Shown: one piece after another, positions 22,180 through 32,222 of the stretch
How the letters are laid out: each line of letters starts with the position of its first letter
How positions within the stretch are numbered: the first letter of the stretch is position 1
Position numbers and translations under genes: made by a program
Source of the DNA: Brachypodium distachyon
Lineage: Eukaryota; Streptophyta; Magnoliopsida; Poales; Poaceae
DNA: 64,000 bases
NCBI RefSeq assembly: GCF_000005505.3
Contig: NC_016133.3
Span: 29,753,008 to 29,817,007, forward strand
Direction of reading: 5' to 3'
Notes under the pieces: generated by a model
What the model was told of the DNA's origin: nothing
Databases searched by the model: none
The model's input: only the letters and a program-made list of their open reading frames with translations

Positions 22180-23260
22180 GCAGAACACCCCCGCCGGAGG
22201 CCTCCGGCGTTCCGCTGCCATCTTGGACAGCTCGTCAGTTGTGAAGTTGTCCTTGCGTTTGACGTGCTTGAATCGCAAGCCCTTGAACTTGCGTTCTAGC
22301 TTGCGGACTTCCTCCACGTACGGTGCCATCTGTGGGCAGTCATAGTCCTTGTTAACCTGGTTGATCACGAGCTGGAAGTCCCCGCAAACGACCAGGCGCT
22401 TGATGTCCAGGGCGATCGCTGCCCGCAATCCGGCGACCAAACCCTCATACTTTGCCGTGTTGTTGGTGGAGTTCGGGAAATCGAGTTGAACAGCGAACCT
22501 CAACTGATCCCCCGTCGGTGACTCGATGACGACCCCGGATCCGGCTCTCTGGAGACTGAACACGCCGTCGAAGTAGATGACCCAGTGGCCTTCGTCCAGC
22601 TTGCCTGGCAGGCTGGTCTCCGGCTCCTCCTCCTCTACACTCATCGATGTCCACTCTGCGACGAAGTCCACCAGGGCCGTACTCTTGATGCTCTTGGAGT
22701 TGGTGAAGTGCAGATCGAACTCTGACAGCTCCATCCTCCACTCGGCCACCCTTCCGGTGGCTTCACGGTTGGTGAGGGCTCGCTCGAGGCAGAACCCCGA
22801 CACCACGGTGACGCGGTGCGCCTGAAAGTAGTGGCGCAGCTTCCGGGACACGAGCAGTATCCCCAGAAGGAGCTTCTGCACCTGTGGGTACCTCGTACGG
22901 GCGTCGCGCAGCACCGTGCTGACGAAGTACACTGGGTGCTGCACGAGCCACTTGCGTGGTGCTAAAGTTGCCGACTCGGGGGTGGTCCCTGGGTCCGAGG
23001 CGGTTGCTGGGGGCCGTTCAGCCCCCTGCCCCGTAGCCTCAGTCCCCGGAACATCTTCCTCCCTCTCGGCAACCCGCACCGAGCTGACCACCTGCTCCGT
23101 CGCTGCTAGGTAGAGTAATAGCGGCTCGCCCGACTTGGGGGCGATGAGGACGGGCGGCGACTTCAGGTATTGTTTGAGTTCCCGGAACGCCGCCTCGGCC
23201 TCGGGGGTCCACTCTATTGGGCCCTTCTTCTTCATCACTTTGAAGAAAGGCAGGGCGCGT
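22180..23260 (-). pseudogene. RNase H and second archaeal-type RNase H of the Tat element
   Basis: Directly after RT, the segment [18 protein letters not shown] marks the usual gypsy RNase H (about 22640-23230). It has an atypical insert rich in Glu, Gly and Pro (about 22960-23080), and the motif usually reading Leu-Tyr-Leu-Ala is kept ([14 protein letters not shown]). A second RNase H follows (about 22200-22600) with [18 protein letters not shown] and [10 protein letters not shown], the three acidic positions of archaeal-type RNase H. A dual RNase H is a Tat-lineage trait. Confidence 0.78.
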
Positions 23261-23995
23261 TCGCCCAGCCTTGATATGAAGCGGCCCAGCGCGGCAACGC
23301 AACCATTGAGGCGCTGGACATCCTTCACCTTGCGGGAAGCCTCCATCTTCTCGATAGCTTCTATTTTCTGTGGGTTGGCTTGTATCCCCCTGTGCGAAAC
23401 CAAGAAACCCAGAAGCTGGCCCGAGTCCACACCAAAGGTGCACTTTTCAGGGTTCAGCTTGAGTTTGATTCTGCGGAGGTTATCAAACGTCTCCCGCAGG
23501 TCATCAATCAGCGAGTCCCCGCGCTTCGACTTGATGATGATGTCGTCCATGTAGGCCTCCATGTTCCGGCCTAGCTGGGGCCCCAAGCACTCGCGCAACG
23601 CGCGCTGGAACGTTGAGCCCGCGTTCTTCAACCCGAAAGGCATGCACGTGTAACAGTAGCAGCCAACCGGGGTGATGAACGTTGTTTTTTCCCCGTCTTC
23701 GACTGCCATCTTGATTTAATGGTAGCCGGAAAAAGCATCCAAAAAGCTCAGCAAGTCGCAACCAGCGGTGGAGTCAACTATTTGATCGATGCGAGGTACA
23801 GGGAAAGGATCCTTGGGACATGCACAGTTTAGATCAGTAAAATCTACACACATGCGAAGCTTATTTCTCGACTGGGGTACTACTACAGGGTTAGCTAACC
23901 AAGTTGGGTACAGAACTTCCCTGATAGCCCCGGCAGCCTTGAGCTTGTCCACCTCTTACTTGATGAAATCTTTGCGCTCCTGCGCTTGCCGTTGA
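23261..23995 (-). pseudogene. Reverse transcriptase of the Tat element
   Basis: The RT contains [46 protein letters not shown] and the catalytic YMDD box ([15 protein letters not shown], about 23530-23560), then [21 protein letters not shown]. An ochre stop (TAA, about 23714) splits it just after FSGYH at a position where gypsy RTs normally have Gln. A second TAA lies near 23958. Both fit C-to-T changes. Confidence 0.82.
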
Positions 23996-24135
23996 ATCTT
24001 CAGCTTGACGGGGCGGGCGTCCGGGCGCACCGCGAGTCGATGTTCAATCACCTCCCTAGGGACTTCGGGAAGGTCCGACGGCTCCCAAGCGAACACGTCG
24101 GCATTCTCCCGGAGGAAAGTGATGAGGACGCTTTC

Positions 24136-25231
24136 CTATTCGGCAGTAAGGTTCGCACCGACGGTGACGGTGCGCTCCTTGTTGCCGGCTTGGAGGGGCA
24201 GCTTCTTCACCTTGGTGGCCTCCTCCTGGAGCTTCTGGCCCTTGCCGGGGCACGAGCTCGAGCCTGCGTTTCCCCCGGCAAGCTCTTGCGGGGCAGCGCA
24301 GGCCTTCTTCGTTGCCGGGCCGTCCCCAGGCGAGGTTTCGTCTCTGGCAACGTCCTCGTCACCGGCGTCGGCTGCGGCGGCGGCCCTGGCGACCTCGCCA
24401 ATGCACCAGGCCGCATCCTTGAGGTCACACCTAATGGAGAGGACTCCGTACACGGGCGGCATCTTCATCACGCCATAGGCGTGATGTGTCGCCGCCATGA
24501 ACTTGATCAGCGCCGGCCGACCAAGGATCCCATTGTAGGGCAACGGGGTGTGCGCCACGTCGAACACTACGTGCTCGGTTCTGAACACTTCCTGGGACCC
24601 GAAGGTCACCGGCAGCGTGATGCGCCCCAGGGGGCGCACGATCCCGGGGTTCACTCCCCGGAACGGGTCAATGGGTTTCAGCTGCTCCACCGGCAACTAG
24701 AGTTTCTCCCCCAACCTCACACCTAATGGAGAGGACTCCGTACACGGGCGGCATCTTCATCACGCCATAGGCGCGATGTGTCGCCGCCATGAACTTGATC
24801 AGCGCCGGCCGACCAAGGATCCCGTTGTAGGGCAATGGGGTGTGCGCCACGTCGAACACTACGTGCTCGGTTCTGAACACTTCCTGGGACCCGAAGGTCA
24901 CCGGCAGCGTGATGCACCCCAGGGGGCGCACGATCCCGGGGTTCACTCCCCGGAACAGGTCAATGGGTTTCAGCTGCTCCACCGGCAACTGGAGTTTCTC
25001 CCCCAACCTGGCGGACAGGAGGTTTAGCCCCGCTCCGTTGTCCACCAGCACCTTGGTCACCGTCATGTTGCTGATGATCGGTGAGACCACGAAGGGTATG
25101 ACCCCTGAACCCAGCTGCCGCGCTGGGTGATCGTTGGCGCTGAAGGTGATCGGCACGTGCGACCACCTTAACGGCTGTTGCGGCTCCGCGTCCGGCAACA
25201 ACGCGCACACGTCACGGGTGAGGCGCTTCAC
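24136..25231 (-). pseudogene. Protease region of the Tat element, disrupted by a tandem duplication
   Basis: The aspartic protease segment has TKVLVDNGAGLNLLSARLG (about 25010-25065) in place of the common D-[ST]-G core, and the flap/ILGRPAL part (PYNGILGRPALIKF). A 292-bp direct duplication (24425-24716 and 24717-25008) repeats the C-terminal part. Since 292 is not a multiple of three, the frame from the first copy cannot read on into the second. The duplicated copies differ by only a few bases. Confidence 0.75.
24425..25008. repeat. 292-bp tandem duplication
   Basis: The second copy starts at 24717 with TCACACCTAATGGAGAGGAC, identical to the start at 24425. Both copies end in TTTCTCCCCCAACC. 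Only a few substitutions separate them (for example CAACTAG against CAACTGG), so the event is much younger than the element's lineage. Confidence 0.9.
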
Positions 25232-25340
25232 CGCGGCATGGGATGGGAGAGGGTAAGCTCCCCCATGGATGCAGGCGACGCCACGGGGCTCCTTAAAGCC
25301 TGGCTCATCGCCGCCAGTGCAATCGGACTCGTGCTGCTCC

Positions 25341-27145
25341 TTAGCATGGGCCCGGTCTCATCCCCGGGGGGGGGGGGGGGCGCTCCCTACCGGCGCGGGC
25401 TTGGCCGCATCCCCCCTGGGCTTCCTCCCTGCCGCCGGCAGGCTTCGGCCCCGCTCTAGGGTCGTTCGGGCAATCTCGGGAGAGATGCCCGATGTCGCTG
25501 CAGTTGAAGCAGGCGCCGGCTGCCCGGCGCTCCTCGTGGCGCTGCTCGCGTCGCTGCTTGATTCCCTGCAGGATGTGGCAGTCCTGCGCGTCGTGGGTGG
25601 AGTTGGCATGGATGGGGCAGCAGGGCGCGTAACCCTGCTTGCCGCCAGACCCGCCACCGAGCGAGGCCTTCTTCACAGGCCTCGCAGCAGCCCCCGACTC
25701 CGCGGCGAGGACTTGCTTCCCGCTGTGCTTGCGGGAACTCTTCTTCTGCGAACCCTCTCCTGGGCTCGCAGCAGCTTTAGCTGCAAGTTCGGACGCTAGG
25801 CGCCCTTCCTCGGCCGTTGCCCACTTGTGCGCCAAGGCGTACAGATTCTGCGTCATCCGGATCCGATGCGTGCTCAGTGTCTCGCGCATCTTGGGATCGC
25901 GGACGTTGATGGCGAAGGTGTTGACGATGGCGGCGACCTCTGCCTCTGGGATAGAGTAGGAGAGGTTGGAGAAGCGGTTGACGAAGCTCCGGAGCGTCTC
26001 TCCCGGCTTTTGCCCACGGTGTGCAGCTCCGCCATGGTTCCCGTGCGTTTGTAACCGCCCTGAAACGCACTCACAAACTACTCGCGCAGGTCCGCCCAAG
26101 TGGCGATGGACCCAGCAGGCAGGTTGAGCAGCCAGGTTCTCGCTGATCCTTTCAGGACCATCGGGAACCAGTTGGCTCTGACCTTGTCGTCGGCGCCGAT
26201 GGCATGCATCACCAACGTGTAGGTCAGGAGGAAATCCTTGGGATTCACGGTCCCGTCGTACGTACCGACCGCGGGCGCTCGGAACTTGCGGGGCCATGTC
26301 ACCCGCCGCAGCTCGCGTGTAAACGCGGTGCAGCCGTCCTCGGTGCCCATAGGAGCATACTCCTGCTCCTGGGGGCGTTGGCGCTCTACATCGCGCCAGC
26401 GCCGGCGCTGCAGGCGCTGACGCAGGTCCTCCTGCTGGCGGGAATTCAAGATGCTGCACGTGTCACCTCGCGTGACGGTGGGTGACGAGTCCGAGGACCC
26501 CTTCGGGTCCCCGCCTCCCTGCGGGGGAGGGTTTTCCCCTTGCCGCGAGGCGCGGGACGCGTCTCCGCGCTCCGGGTTCTACCCGCTGCCGGAGCCTGTC
26601 GAGGCGCCCTCGCCCTGCGGCTGTTGGGCGGCGAGCGCGAGGAGCGTGTCCAGCTCCTCGCTCCATGCCTCGTGCGCCGGCGTGCCCTACTGCGGCTCGT
26701 ACCGCACCATGACCCGCGCGGCGATGATGGCCTCCGCCAGGGTTCGCGCGGGAGGCAGCCGGTTTCCCGAGCGGGTGCCCTCTGCTCTATCCCCGGACGC
26801 ACCTGGGTGCACGGGGTGCGACCCTGTCGGTGTCGCCCGCGACGCGGTGTGCTCGTGGCGCAGCTGATGCTGCGCGCCTTCGGCCCGCGAATCGAATCGC
26901 TGGCCGTTGTGGGCGGCACCATGGCCGCTCGCACGACTGGCCCCGGCACTGGGGGCCGTCGGCCCCCTCGGCCGGTTATCTGCCGACGGCCGAGGAGGTG
27001 GGGGTGGCAGCTGCGATTGCTGCGCTCGTGAGGGTTCAGGATTCTCCGTAACCCGCGATGCCGGCTGTGCGTCATGCGACCGCGTGTGTGCCGCTGGGGC
27101 TTCACGTGGGTCGATCCGAGGGTCACCAGCCCGCTTGGGAGGCAT
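25341..27145 (-). pseudogene. gag of the Tat element
   Basis: The probable start is MPPKRAGDPR at 27145. The first ~150 codons are Pro/Arg/Ala-rich and end at an amber stop (26687). The retrotransposon gag core is around 26078-26449 (TWPRKFRAPAVGTYDG, ANWFPMVLKGSARTWLLNLP) and is followed by more gag, EAEVAAIVNTFAINV, and the zinc knuckle CFNCSDIGHLSRDC (C-x2-C-x4-H-x4-C, about 25465-25510). Frame changes and stops near 26077 and 26460-26690 break it. A homopolymer of 12 G at about 25369 adds another likely frameshift. Confidence 0.75.
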
Positions 27146-27233
27146 GGTGGTTGGCTCCGTCGTCGAGGAGAACGAGGCCGATGTTGGTGTAGACGCTGCC
27201 GCCGGCAGTCACCGGCGAGCTCTCATCACGCGC

Positions 27234-27251
27234 TCCCGACCTAGCGCGCCA
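27234..27251 (-). other. Primer-binding site of the Tat element
   Basis: Two bases inside the right (5') LTR the minus strand reads TGGCGCGCTAGGTCGGGA. TGG at this position is the usual complement of a tRNA 3' CCA end. I do not assign the tRNA. Confidence 0.5.
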
Positions 27252-27253
27252 GA

Positions 27254-27902
27254 TGTCGTCGCACAGGGCTCCGACACCGGGGATGCGCGGGCACCCCCTT
27301 TTTAGGTTCGGCAGTGGGCTACGGGGATCGCTCCGGCGATCGCCGGTGTGGCCAATGTGAGGCGTAAGAACCTACCAAGAACGCACGCACACGCTTTTTA
27401 CCTAGGTTCGGGCCACCTTGCGGTGTAAAACCCTACGTCCTGCTTGTCTGAGCTTGTATTACTGTGAGATCGGCTGTTTTATAGGTTGCCGGGGGAAGCC
27501 CCTGGGTGGTCTCTTTTTGGCTAAGTGTTCTTTGCTACCTCGGGCTACTGTCAGTGTTGCACTACGAGTTGGCTCAACAATCGAACCAACGAACCAATCA
27601 AGAAAAATCCAACCAGAAAACCCACGAACCCTTTGACCGTTGGCGGGGGTCCTCCTTTTATAGCCAAGGGGATACCATAGGTGCCACGGCGCATGGTTTA
27701 CAAGTGGCGAGCAAGGAGCTCGGGCAGCTCCTCCTTGGTGCGCTGGCATACATGCATGAGCGCCAACCTCGCGGCTAGGGGCCTAGGGCCTAAAAAATAG
27801 GACTGGACAACCACTGTTCGCCCGACTAGACGGATAACGCCCCTCCTGTCGGCTCATTAAATGCGCCGTGTGCTTCACTCCTTGCCCTGGTGAAACTGCA
27901 CA
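27254..27902 (-). repeat. 5' LTR of the Tat element (right copy, outer part missing)
   Basis: It matches 13779-14417, starting TGTCGTCGCAC and losing similarity after CTGCACA at 27902, where the sequence becomes the 3' flank of the FAR1 transposase gene. The left copy appears to continue another ~455 bp, so the outer part of this LTR, with the promoter end and the target-site duplication, is probably deleted. Confidence 0.7.
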
Positions 27903-27917
27903 GTGGATGCATGTTAT

Positions 27918-30427
27918 CTATTGCTTTGTGAGTACTATCTCCATTATTGTTTTATGACGCCTTGCAGTCTTAGGACGTCCTTTAGATTTAGCTACATCCG
28001 GATCAGCAAGAATCATATCAGGCTGCACAACAGTTGTGTTTTCGGATACCACCTCACCATCGCCAGTTCGTGCACTACCTGCACCTTCCGCCTGCTGTTG
28101 TGTATGTTCTTTGCCTGGCATTGTGTTTAGCTGTTGCCTAATCCTTTTAATCTCACCGAGCAAGTACATGTACCTTTCATTACAGACCGAGCCATCAGAC
28201 GCCACCTCTATAAACTACTGACATAGTATGTTGTATCGGAGTTGGGGGCTGTTTTCTGTATGTTCAACCGGCATATTGTGTTCAATGTCCCTGGTATACT
28301 TTGTTTCTTTTGGCATCCACCTGTCAATGTAATACTTATCAGGAAGCTCTGATATGTTGAGGAAATCCAGCACTTTTAGCACATGACAAAACACAATGCC
28401 GTCTTTCAGAAATTTCTGACATATACAACTTATATCCTCATTCAACCAGTCCACCATGACAACAAATTTCCTCTGCCTAAAATCTTTGTCAGCTAGGATC
28501 TTTGATTTGTATACATCATATTTCAAATTCTTCTCAACTTCCAGGACATGCAGTTTTGGTGTCAGTTTCAGCTGTGCTTGAAACTTGTAGAAAATACTCC
28601 TGTTATATTTCTTCGCAGCTTGTAATTCAATTGCTGAACCAACCCACATTGTTGGCCTTGTTGTTCTAGTTAGAGAGTCTTGTTCCCTCTCTTTCTCCAT
28701 TATATCTTCCGAAATCCTTTGATACTCACTCAGGAAACTAATAACACTATAAGTTAAACCAACATTGTCCTTGAAGACAGCATTAGTGTCTTCACTCCTG
28801 GCAGTTGAGTGTATGAAAGGGAAGAAATCTTTCTTGAAATAAACAGGAACAAAATTCTTTCTCATGTCCCACATTTGCTTGAAATATTTTATATCCTCCA
28901 GCTTGTGCCTCACTATCATCTCAGGCCATAGTGTTTCAAATTCTGTTTCTGTGAAGCACTTGTTCACAATATCAGAAAAATCTTCATGCAAAGTTGGTTT
29001 AGTAGCAAAGCAACGGGCACACTTTTCTTCTGCTTTCTTTTTGATATGGAAGAGGCAATTCCTATGCTTTGTTCCTGTGAAAACTATTGGTATTGCTTGC
29101 TTCATGGCAACATCTTGATCTGCTATAATTGTAACTGGCTTCTTCCCCCCCATGCAGTGCAAAAATGTGTCAAACAACCATGTGAATGTTTCTATAGTTT
29201 CATCATGCAATATAGCACAAGCAAATAAGCAGTTATGGGCATGTCCTGTTATCCCAACAAAAGGTGCAAATGGCAGGTTATATCTGTTTGTCTTGTATGT
29301 TGTATCGAAGCTAATGCAGTCTCCATATAACTCATAGAATCTTCTTGAGTTCCCATCAGACCAAAAGATGTTCTCCACCTTTTTTGACGAGTCAACTTTG
29401 AATGCATAGTAGAACCGAGGATCATGATCTTGTCTTTTCCTGAAGTACTGCAGAACCATCATCATATCATTGGCTTTTGTCTCCTTCCTGATCGATGTCC
29501 GCATGTTGCTCAGAATTTTTTTGGTGTACGGTGTTGCATGTATCCCACCTCTGAGATATGACAGGATGGCCATAATTTTTCTTGTGGGCAGCTTCACAGA
29601 ATTGAACGTGCGGATGAACAATTTTTCCACATTGGTCATATGCTTGTGTGATCGCAAATACTTTGCCTCTCCATGCGGGCTCAATTCATGGTTGTGCTGC
29701 ATGTCCAAGCTTGTTACAAGCCATGTACCATCTTTGAGTGTGATCACCATTTTTGCCTGGCAGTCTGTTATTTCAATGGAGTTTGTTTTCCTTTTTCTTT
29801 TCCCCCGGACTGCTGTCAACCCTCTCTTCTGCAGCCTTTTAAGCTCCTTTGTTTGCTTTCTCTGCTCAATCACTTCTTTGTCAACTATCTTGCCTGCCCT
29901 GTTGCATCTATATGTGTGCCTTGTCACCTCTCTAACCTCTTCCTTTCTGCAACGATAGGTTCCAGCTCTCTTCACAGAGAACCAACTATGCTTGCATAGG
30001 TGTTGTAAAAACTGAATGCATCAACCTCAGAAACAAAAACTTGGTTCATATGCGGGACGTGATGGCTTCTAACCTCCTGGCTGCAGGTTTGTGCACCAAT
30101 CACACTCTCATTTTCAAGGAATATCTCTATGTCTTCCTGTGATAGATGTTCAATAGCTTGTTCAGCTTCTTCCCCCACTGCCTTGTCTGCAGAGTCAGCC
30201 ACTGTGTCATGTGCACCATTGTTTGTTATGTCAACTATGTTGTCTTCACAAGAGTTGTCATCAGATATGTAAGAGTTATTCTCTTGGGCTCCATTAGACT
30301 GGGTTCTGCAACTGCTGTCATTTGTATGATCTGCTGTGGGAACAGGGCGATAATCATGAAAGTAATTATCAGGCAAATCTTCCTCTCTCCCGTTACGTCC
30401 AGTGATCATGAACATATCATTCTTCAT
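27918..30427 (-). pseudogene. FAR1-related MULE transposase (nearly intact)
   Basis: It is read from MKNDMFMITGR at 30427 to a stop at 27918, about 830 codons. After an acidic N-terminus comes the FAR1 DNA-binding domain (VSEVDAFSFYNTYAS, RHTYRCNRAGKIVD, MQHNHELSP). Then the MULE transposase domain follows, with first Asp in SFDTTYKTNRYNLPFAPF, second in TIIADQDVAMKQAIP, a likely acidic third site in TARSEDTN, and the HRNCLFHIKKK segment. A SWIM-like region (about 28380-28440) reads ISCICQKFL then VFCHVLKVL, where the family has C-x-H, so one zinc ligand seems altered. Lesions: one missing T near 29980 shifts the frame inside the FAR1 domain, and an in-frame TAG lies at 28212. It moved, or helped to move, the MULE; this copy is probably inactive. 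Confidence 0.82.
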
Positions 30428-30807
30428 TTTTCACAATGTTGACATGTAAAGCAGAAAATAGCCAAATTATAATACATATAAAACCCAATGGACTAGTAAG
30501 AATTTCCAACAATGGCCCTGTCATATATTTGTTTGTCTGTCCAACAATATAATTTTTTTTACCTCCTTATTGCGAAACGACAAATTAGGGCCCAACAACA
30601 ATTGCATAAACCCATCCCCCCACCCATCGCAAGCAGGACCCTGCATAGGGGGTGGGCAACCAATGGTGTTTTCAGAATCTAAGCATATACTTCTTATTTG
30701 TTTGTTTCTGTATTTTAATAAATGTCCTTGTTGAAATAAAACAAAATAAATAAATGAATTTTTTTACACAACAGAACTGAACTTACCAGTTTCTTTTTTT
30801 TTTCAGC
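30428..30807. other. Upstream region of the FAR1-type transposase
   Basis: AT-rich, without supported frames. It should contain the transposase promoter on the minus strand. A plus-strand T-run ending in CAG at 30807 looks like a splice acceptor for the next candidate. Confidence 0.3.
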
Positions 30808-31118
30808 CACTAGGAAACATCGTTGAATTCATTGGATTTGTTGCTGGAAAAGTGGGAGGGAGGGGCACGATGACAAACCTGAGAGCTGCCAGCGTTTACA
30901 TGGGATTCTTCATGCTGCGAACCCCCAGCAGGTAATCACCATACGAATCCACAATGCCTGCTTGTTTTTGTTGTTGCACAGTCACAGGAAATTCCAAAGT
31001 CATCTTTTATCTCCAAAACAACAGGATGTACTTTTTGGACAAAGTAAAGGTAGATCTAAACAAGACTTCAAAGATTCACGTGCTGGTTTGGACAAGAGGA
31101 GGTTACGGATGAAGTGTT
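30808..31118 (+). CDS. Candidate small two-exon plus-strand gene piece, unrecognised
   Basis: A good acceptor (T-rich tract, then CAG at 30807) opens a frame reading PLGNIVEFIGFVAGKVGG up to a donor-like GTAATC at about 30933. A second acceptor (AACAACAG at about 31024) opens RMYFLDKVKVDLNKTSKI with a stop near 31118. I recognise no domain. It could be the end of a third MULE gene whose 5' exons are unseen, or a captured host fragment. Confidence 0.3.
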
Positions 31119-31808
31119 AGCTGTTCTTTAGTACCTTGGTATGTATCCTCTTCCGTTGGATTTTTTGTTGCACTGTCTTCTGGCGGCGCGTTAGCGCCGT
31201 AGCTGGGAGTCGCCATGATCTAGTTCTTCTTCGTCAGAGCTTCTATCTCCTTCCTTTTTTTCCTTCGTGTTTTTTGTTTGCGGATCCTGAGGGCAACAAG
31301 GGGGGGTTGCTGTTCTGGATCCAGCCTTCTCTTGTTTACTTAGCATTTTTTTTCGGGCTGTTTTGTTTGTTGATTACGGCCAGAAGGAGAGATCCATTTT
31401 TGGGTACATCCAATTGGCAAAGTCAGTATAAAGCCCAAACAGACGAAGTCCAAAGATCAGGACACCAGCCCAACAAACGGAGAAAGTCATTACAAAGCCC
31501 AACAGACAAATCCCAAACATCATGACAACAACCCACCAAATAGGCATCGATGACTACACACAAACAATCAGCAGTACCTACCCACGTCGACTTATTTCTG
31601 GGTCGACTGGGCAATAGGCGCTCCCTATGCAATATCGTTGTCGGGCTTGTGGCCACTAGCGGCAAGGACGTCCGCCGTGTCGAGGGATCGGACGACAGAT
31701 CCGTCAGAGCAAGGGCGGAAGATTGCTCCAGAACACCTGCGGGAGGGTTTCCCCCTGCTTGCGCTCGTTGACTGGTAGGCTACACAGGTACTTGTGGGCT
31801 TGGATTTT
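31119..31808. other. MULE right subterminal region, non-coding
   Basis: No supported gene. It is T-rich on the left part (31130-31380) and then of mixed composition up to the TIR. The frame at 31136-31525 has no recognisable content. Confidence 0.4.
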
Positions 31809-32213
31809 CTGGAGGCCATGGAGTCGGCTCGAACTCGAGCTCGGCCAAGGGGCGGGGGTGACGCGGGCAGACGGTGGCCGGTGGCGAGCCGGGCTGCGAG
31901 CAGGCGGTGACGACCGAAGGCGCGGCCTGGGGTCAGGGCCAGGCGGCTCGGCCACGAGGGAGCTCGGGCACAGAGAGAGGAACGGGCGAAGAGGAAAGAC
32001 AAAATTTTTACATGACATGTCAACAGGTCAAAACAGAGGTTAAAATCCTAATCAGCAACAAAACCGTTTTAAATTGACCAGATCAGCATGAAAACCGTCT
32101 AATGGGTGATTTATCTGGTTTTATGGATTTGAGGGTTAAACATAAACGGTTTTTAACTTCGGGAAGGTTTTATCCCAAAAGATACATTTAAGAACGAAAT
32201 ATGTACTTCTTTC
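31809..32213 (-). repeat. Right terminal inverted repeat of the MULE
   Basis: About 405 bp are inverted relative to 3175-3550. The outermost bases ACTTCTTTC mirror GAAAGAAGT. Small insertions relative to the left TIR lie at about 32050-32080 and in the GC-rich inner part. Confidence 0.85.
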
Positions 32214-32222
32214 AAATTAAAA
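32214..32222. repeat. 9-bp target-site duplication, right copy
   Basis: AAATTAAAA is identical to 3166-3174 and starts at the base after the TIR end. Confidence 0.85.

Larger units (their letters stand above)
13779..27902 (-). mobile_element. Tat/Retand-type Ty3-gypsy retrotransposon, nested in the MULE
   Basis: The element is about 14.1 kb with LTRs at 13779 and 27254, gag-pol on the minus strand and a separate opposite-strand gene between pol and the 3' LTR. A second, archaeal-type RNase H after the first RNase H, plus an aORF of the 'putative gypsy type transposon' family, are hallmarks of the Tat lineage (Retand/Grande relatives). No target-site duplication is visible, probably because the outer part of the right (5') LTR is missing. 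Coding regions carry several stops and frameshifts. It inserted between the 3' ends of the ULP1 and FAR1 genes of the MULE. Confidence 0.85.
3175..32213. mobile_element. Large Mutator-like element (MULE) with FAR1-type transposase and ULP1 gene
   Basis: The element spans 29,039 bp between two long terminal inverted repeats, beginning GAAAGAAGTCCATATTT and ending AAATATGTACTTCTTTC, and is flanked by a perfect 9-bp direct repeat. It contains a multi-exon ULP1-type protease gene on the plus strand (10.7-13.7 kb) and a FAR1-related MULE transposase on the minus strand (27.9-30.4 kb), tail to tail. About 14 kb is a nested Tat/Retand retrotransposon, and 5.7-10.6 kb holds further LTR retrotransposon DNA. 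Without these the element would be roughly 9-10 kb. MULEs carrying ULP1-like genes are known in plants (for example the Arabidopsis Kaonashi group). The assignment to MULE rests on TIRs, TSD and transposase together. The transposase has a frameshift and an in-frame stop, so the copy is probably not autonomous now. Confidence 0.88.
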
